Below are positions 61,619 through 64,000 of a DNA stretch of 64,000 bases, one piece after another. The notes beneath the pieces were generated by a model. It ran no database searches. It saw only the letters and a list, made by a program, of their open reading frames with translations, and had not been told where the DNA came from. Position 1 is the stretch's first letter. Each line of letters starts with the position of its first letter. Source of the DNA: Cochleicola gelatinilyticus (GTDB lineage Bacteria; Bacteroidota; Bacteroidia; Flavobacteriales; Flavobacteriaceae); assembly GCF_001637325.1 (NCBI RefSeq), contig NZ_LRXL01000001.1, positions 62,001-126,000 on the forward strand, in the 5' to 3' direction. A program made the translations under genes and the position numbers.

Positions 61619-63409
61619 TTAAAGTTTTGTAAACGTTAATAGATCGGTGCCGCCATTTCCACCGCTTATGTCTCGCAATTGTATTTCATTGGCAGTTACC
61701 GAAAGTACATCCCAGTCGTCATCGTTTAATTCTTCTAAAGGTGCTTCGGGACCGAAATCTAATAACAGATCGTTTCCGCTGTTTAATGAACTCCAAATTC
61801 CTGTAGAAGTTTCTGCCCCTTGTACATTTACAACACCATCTAACGTAAAGACAAACTCATATCCAGTATAATCTGAAGTTTGATCGTCGTTATCTTCAGA
61901 ATAACTTCCCACGATCCAAACGCTTCCTGGAGCTGTAAGAGCAGTGGTCACATCGTCGTTTCCGCCACCCGTAGAATCACAATCACTTTCAAAACGAAGG
62001 CGATCATCTCCCAATCGTAGGTCTACTTTTACTTCGGAAGGGTTACTTGTTTCCAATTCGTGTAAATTCCATGAATCGTTTACATCGGGAAGTCCAACAA
62101 CATTAATCACGACTGTAATGTTACTTCCTGTTCCTGAAGCATTCCATGTTCCAGAGAAATTACCATCACTGCTTGTTACTGCGATCGATCCGTCGGTACT
62201 GAAGCTGAAATCGTACGATGTATAGCTATCTTCCAAATCTTCATCGTTGCGCTCTAACTTATCTATAAAAAATAACGGACAATTAGTTAAGATGTCGGTA
62301 AGCATTTCTGTAGTGCAGGTATTACAATCATCATCATTGTTTCCTCCGGTACCGCATTCAAAACGCAATCGGTCATCTCCTAATCGTAAGTCAACTTTGG
62401 TTTCATTATTAATTTCGATTTCGTGCAGGTTCCAAGTATCGTTAACTTCAGGAAGGTTGGGTACATTAATCACTACCGTAATGTTATTTGCTTCCCCAGA
62501 GCTCTCATAGGTTCCCGAAAAAGTGGTTCCGTTATTAGTAACTGTAAGAGATCCATCTGTTTCAAAAACAAAATTATATCCAGTAAAGTTGTCTTCTAGG
62601 TCTTCATCGTTACGTTCTAATTTGTCGATAAACCATGAAGGACAATTGGTTAGTACATCACTTAATTGATCTGTAGAACAGTTATTACAATCGTCATCGT
62701 CATAGTCGTTATCATCGTCTTCATCGCAATCGTCACTCGAATCTTGAATTATAGCGACCAGTTCGTCAATGGTGTTTACCTCCACGACATTTCCATCTGA
62801 AAGTATGACGGTAATCGGGAATTCGATAGTAACCGCTTCGTAATTAGGAAGGTTTTGTATAAACCCATATAATTCTTCATCACTGGTAATTATTATGGTT
62901 TCTATAAGTTCGTTATTGGCATCGAATACTGAAACTGTGATAGGATACTGAATGTCGATACATTCGATATCATCATCGCTCTCATTCTCTCCAGAGCAAT
63001 TCGCAATAAGGGCCAATAATTCTGGATACGAATTCACGACTTGCGTAGTATAATCTGAAAAGATCACGGTGACTGGAAAAATAATTTCGAGGGTATCGGT
63101 ATCATCATCAGAAGCATCAAAAATTGATTCAATAACAGCGTAATCGTCTGTAGTAGAAACTACTATTTCAGTTCCATTGGCAATTACTGTTACGGGAAGT
63201 TCAATAGTAAAGCAATTCGCGTTGTCTATAATATTATCTATCGAGCCATCTCGCGTTGCTATATTCCGAAGAAGGTTCGCGATCGTAGAGTCGGCGGTTA
63301 TGGATTCGTCTTCTGGCGGATTAATTACTTCGTCGTCTTCGGTTCGACAAGAGCTAAAAACCAACACACATACAAGAAGCATGAGGATCCCTTTTAGAAA
63401 ATTTTTCAT
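61619..63409 (-). CDS. Large repeat lipoprotein with lipocalin-like domains
   Basis: A 596-residue lipoprotein (lipobox VFSSC, Cys near 20). Part 1 (about 60-230) is four copies of a 40-residue strand-rich repeat with PVTVI or PITVI (ELPVTVIANG, IFPVTVIFSD, QYPITVSVFD, EFPITVILSD). Part 2 (about 245-475) is two ~115-residue repeats, each with FIDKLERNDEDLED, LHE(I/L)E and VDLRLGDDRLRFE and a CxxC pair in the linker. Part 3 is a lipocalin-like domain. It is divergent from the sigma factor gene, so it may be surface-exposed and sigma-controlled. Confidence 0.82.
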   Translation of the reverse strand: MKNFLKGILMLLVCVLVFSSCRTEDDEVINPPEDESITADSTIANLLRNIATRDGSIDNIIDNANCFTIELPVTVIANGTEIVVSTTDDYAVIESIFDASDDDTDTLEIIFPVTVIFSDYTTQVVNSYPELLALIANCSGENESDDDIECIDIQYPITVSVFDANNELIETIIITSDEELYGFIQNLPNYEAVTIEFPITVILSDGNVVEVNTIDELVAIIQDSSDDCDEDDDNDYDDDDCNNCSTDQLSDVLTNCPSWFIDKLERNDEDLEDNFTGYNFVFETDGSLTVTNNGTTFSGTYESSGEANNITVVINVPNLPEVNDTWNLHEIEINNETKVDLRLGDDRLRFECGTGGNNDDDCNTCTTEMLTDILTNCPLFFIDKLERNDEDLEDSYTSYDFSFSTDGSIAVTSSDGNFSGTWNASGTGSNITVVINVVGLPDVNDSWNLHELETSNPSEVKVDLRLGDDRLRFESDCDSTGGGNDDVTTALTAPGSVWIVGSYSEDNDDQTSDYTGYEFVFTLDGVVNVQGAETSTGIWSSLNSGNDLLLDFGPEAPLEELNDDDWDVLSVTANEIQLRDISGGNGGTDLLTFTKL

Positions 63410-63512
63410 ATTTGTATTTTTATAGTTAATTAAAAGCCTTTATTTGGCGGTTTTCAGTAATAGAACAAACGACTTTACAAAATTCCTGAAAAAAAATTGT
63501 TTTTTTTATAAA

Positions 63513-63520
63513 TACATTTG
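63513..63520 (+). promoter_or_regulatory. -7 promoter element before the sigma factor gene
   Basis: TACATTTG fits TAnnTTTG, 17 bp before the ATG at 63538. A TTG lies about 14 bp upstream, which is closer than usual for a -33 element. Confidence 0.5.
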
Positions 63521-63537
63521 TGACAGAGTCTTAACAA

Positions 63538-64000
63538 ATGAAAAAAACCTCTCAAGAAAGTATTTGCCAGGAAGAAAATTACAGAAAGGTGTACGAACAA
63601 CACGGACAATCCTTATTAGATTTTCTTACCTATAAATATGGAAGCGAATACCATCCTAAAGATACGCTTCAAGATATTTTTATCACATTGTGGAAAAATT
63701 GCTCGAAAGTTCCCATTGAAAAAGTTCGATCGTATTTGTTTACACTTGCAAACAACCACACTTTAAATAAAATTAAACACAGAAAGGTAGTACTTGCCTA
63801 TCAAAAGATACAACAAAAAGAATATTCTAACGAATCCCCCGAATTTTTACTAGAGCAGGAAGAGTTTCTAAAACGGTACCAAACGGCATTAGGACGACTT
63901 AATGAAGAACAACGTGTCGCCTTTCTTTTAAACAAAGCAGAAGGTAAAAAGCATAAAGAAATAGCAGCCTTATTGGGCGTTACTAGAAAAGTGGTAGAGT
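63538..64000 (+). CDS. ECF-type RNA polymerase sigma factor, 3' truncated by window
   Basis: 154 residues are visible. Region 2: YEQHGQSLLDFLTYKYGSEY, DTLQDIFITLWKNCSKVP (region 2.4-like DxxQDxFxxxW), SYLFTLANNHTLNKIKHRK. Region 4: ALGRLNEEQRVAFLLNKAEG and KHKEIAALLGVTRKVVE, the HTH that binds -35. Divergent with the large lipoprotein gene, a pairing often seen in Bacteroidota where sigma and anti-sigma genes neighbour exported proteins. Confidence 0.88.
   Translation, partial: MKKTSQESICQEENYRKVYEQHGQSLLDFLTYKYGSEYHPKDTLQDIFITLWKNCSKVPIEKVRSYLFTLANNHTLNKIKHRKVVLAYQKIQQKEYSNESPEFLLEQEEFLKRYQTALGRLNEEQRVAFLLNKAEGKKHKEIAALLGVTRKVVE

Overview
The window reads as a chromosomal segment of a marine-type Flavobacteriaceae bacterium (Bacteroidota). 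Supporting signs are AT-rich spacers, -7 promoter elements of the TAnnTTTG type instead of E. coli -10 boxes, several TTG starts coupled to an upstream stop (TTGA), a tmRNA whose tag reads GENNYALAA, and typical families of the group (DUF3857 transglutaminase-like, TPR hybrid histidine kinase, IorAB molybdenum hydroxylase, CreD with a small winged-helix regulator). I could run no database search; family names rest on motifs read by eye.

Layout. 1-9.9 kb: surface-glycan block with two complete GT2 glycosyltransferases plus the C-terminal end of a third cut by the window edge, three multi-pass membrane proteins of the GT-C kind, a membrane sulfatase-like protein, a methyltransferase and a small membrane protein. 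10.2-13.7 kb: typA/bipA, kdsA and a DUF1801 gene. 13.8-14.35 kb: a gene-free stretch that I read as three tandem small-RNA genes on the minus strand. They share an 18-nt 5' core, each ends in its own hairpin, and each is preceded at a fixed distance by two GG-A5-CC boxes 22-23 bp apart. 14.5-18.7 kb: a membrane protein/winged-helix regulator pair and creD, sharing a palindromic operator, then sanA-like, DUF1361 and DUF2809 genes. 18.7-23.2 kb: DUF3857 protein and a TPR hybrid histidine kinase. 23.7-28.4 kb: secreted protein, saccharopine/alanine dehydrogenase-like enzyme, tmRNA, secreted protein, GDSL esterase. 28.4-31.6 kb: YbbA/YbbP-like ABC exporter. 31.7-32.35 kb: a decayed FAD/NAD(P)-binding gene with two intact paralogues in the window. 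32.5-37.5 kb: molybdenum hydroxylase locus (xdhC-like, mobA-like, cytochrome c, iorB, iorA). 37.7-43.4 kb: housekeeping and accessory genes.

43.5-56.3 kb is a defence island on the minus strand: hsdR, hsdM, hsdS, an SMC/ABC-type ATPase, an HNH nuclease, mcrB and mcrC. From hsdM to mcrC neighbouring genes overlap or lie at most 13 bp apart, so a type I restriction-modification system, a Septu-like ATPase/HNH pair and a McrBC-type restriction system seem to be made from one transcript. Its distal end abuts an internally deleted DUF2188 gene. The hsdR side is followed, after one small gene, by a five-copy 122-bp tandem repeat.

57.4-64 kb: second intact FAD/NAD(P)-binding paralogue, DUF421 protein, Cys-rich four-helix copper-binding-like protein, three very small proteins (two not obvious as ORFs), two related lipocalin-like lipoproteins and the start of an ECF-type sigma factor gene cut by the window end.
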